From Candidatus Latescibacterota bacterium (lineage in GTDB: Bacteria > Latescibacterota > UBA2968), in NCBI GenBank assembly GCA_018650745.1, contig JABIFK010000218.1, forward strand, positions 1 to 5,457: 5,457 nt of DNA. Reading direction: 5' to 3'. The notes beneath the pieces were generated by a model. That model was not told where the DNA came from. It saw only the letters and a program-made list of their open reading frames with translations, and did not search any database. Numbering within the stretch: position 1 is the stretch's first letter; every line of letters begins with the position of its first letter. This document shows, one piece after another, positions 5,268-5,457 of this stretch. A program made the position numbers and the translations under genes.

Positions 5268-5457
5268 ATGACCGATCTCAACCTCAAAGGCGCCCACATC
5301 CTCGTTGTGGACGACAAACCCGACAACATCGACGTGCTTTGCCGCGCCTTAGAAGCCGCCGACTATTCCGTGCTCATTGCCACGAGTGGTCGCCAGGCAC
5401 TGACCATTGCCCAACGTGCCAAACCCGACATTGTTTTGCTCGACATCATGATGCCCG
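5268..5457 (+). CDS. response-regulator receiver domain protein, 5' part
   Basis: The first 63 codons of a protein with an N-terminal receiver (REC) domain, which accepts phosphate from a histidine kinase; the gene runs off the window. From ATG 5268 the protein begins MTDLNLKG and then AHILVVDDKPDNIDVL with the acidic pocket Asp15-Asp16. It continues through GRQAL to PDIVLLDIMMP with the phospho-acceptor Asp59. The VDDKPDN signature with a short pre-domain tail is common in receivers fused to histidine kinase, GGDEF or cyclase outputs, and the output domain here is not visible. No Shine-Dalgarno sequence precedes the start; the leader is pyrimidine-rich. An ATG at 5255 is out of frame. The shared palindrome upstream suggests it is controlled with, or takes part in control of, the porin gene. 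Confidence 0.88.
   Translation, partial: MTDLNLKGAHILVVDDKPDNIDVLCRALEAADYSVLIATSGRQALTIAQRAKPDIVLLDIMMP

Overview
The window looks like a piece of a Gram-negative bacterial chromosome of middling G+C content, most likely proteobacterial. It carries an outer-membrane secretin with a lipoprotein partner, an outer-membrane porin ending in the usual C-terminal phenylalanine, and a sigma-54 type promoter. I could not identify the species. All clear genes lie on the + strand and fall into two blocks separated by a 306-base intergenic region.

Left block (1-3731): the 3' end of an O6-alkylguanine DNA alkyltransferase gene (ogt) stops at 334 and is followed by a strong intrinsic terminator (395-435). 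After a mostly featureless leader with one good sigma-70 type promoter (584-612) comes a two-gene operon. It encodes an unusual secretin of about 842 residues (745-3273) and, overlapping its stop codon, a small lipoprotein (3270-3731) that is a reasonable candidate for a secretin partner or pilotin. No other secretion or pilus gene is visible, so the pair looks like an orphan secretin system. Two related short inverted repeats (AAGTA-N3/4-TACTT) lie over the -35 element and the expected start point of this operon.

Right block (3732-5457): a long perfect inverted repeat (3857-3896) sits about 120 bases upstream of the expected start of a well-formed sigma-54 promoter (GG-N10-GC, 3969-3986), which drives a porin gene (4038-5003) with a strong ribosome binding site. 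The repeat holds two copies of a 14-base near-palindrome, GTTCrTATATGAAy, with centres 22 bases apart. That is the layout expected of an upstream activator site for a bacterial enhancer-binding protein. A third, perfectly palindromic copy (GTTCATATATGAAC) lies just upstream of the -35 box of the next gene, which begins with a response-regulator receiver domain and is cut off by the window edge (5268-5457). The simplest reading is that one regulator controls both the porin and the signalling gene.

The two blocks differ strongly in strand composition: the left genes are G- and T-rich on the + strand, the right genes C- and A-rich. The change falls in the 3732-4037 gap. This suggests a replication-strand switch, an inversion or a junction between segments of different history.
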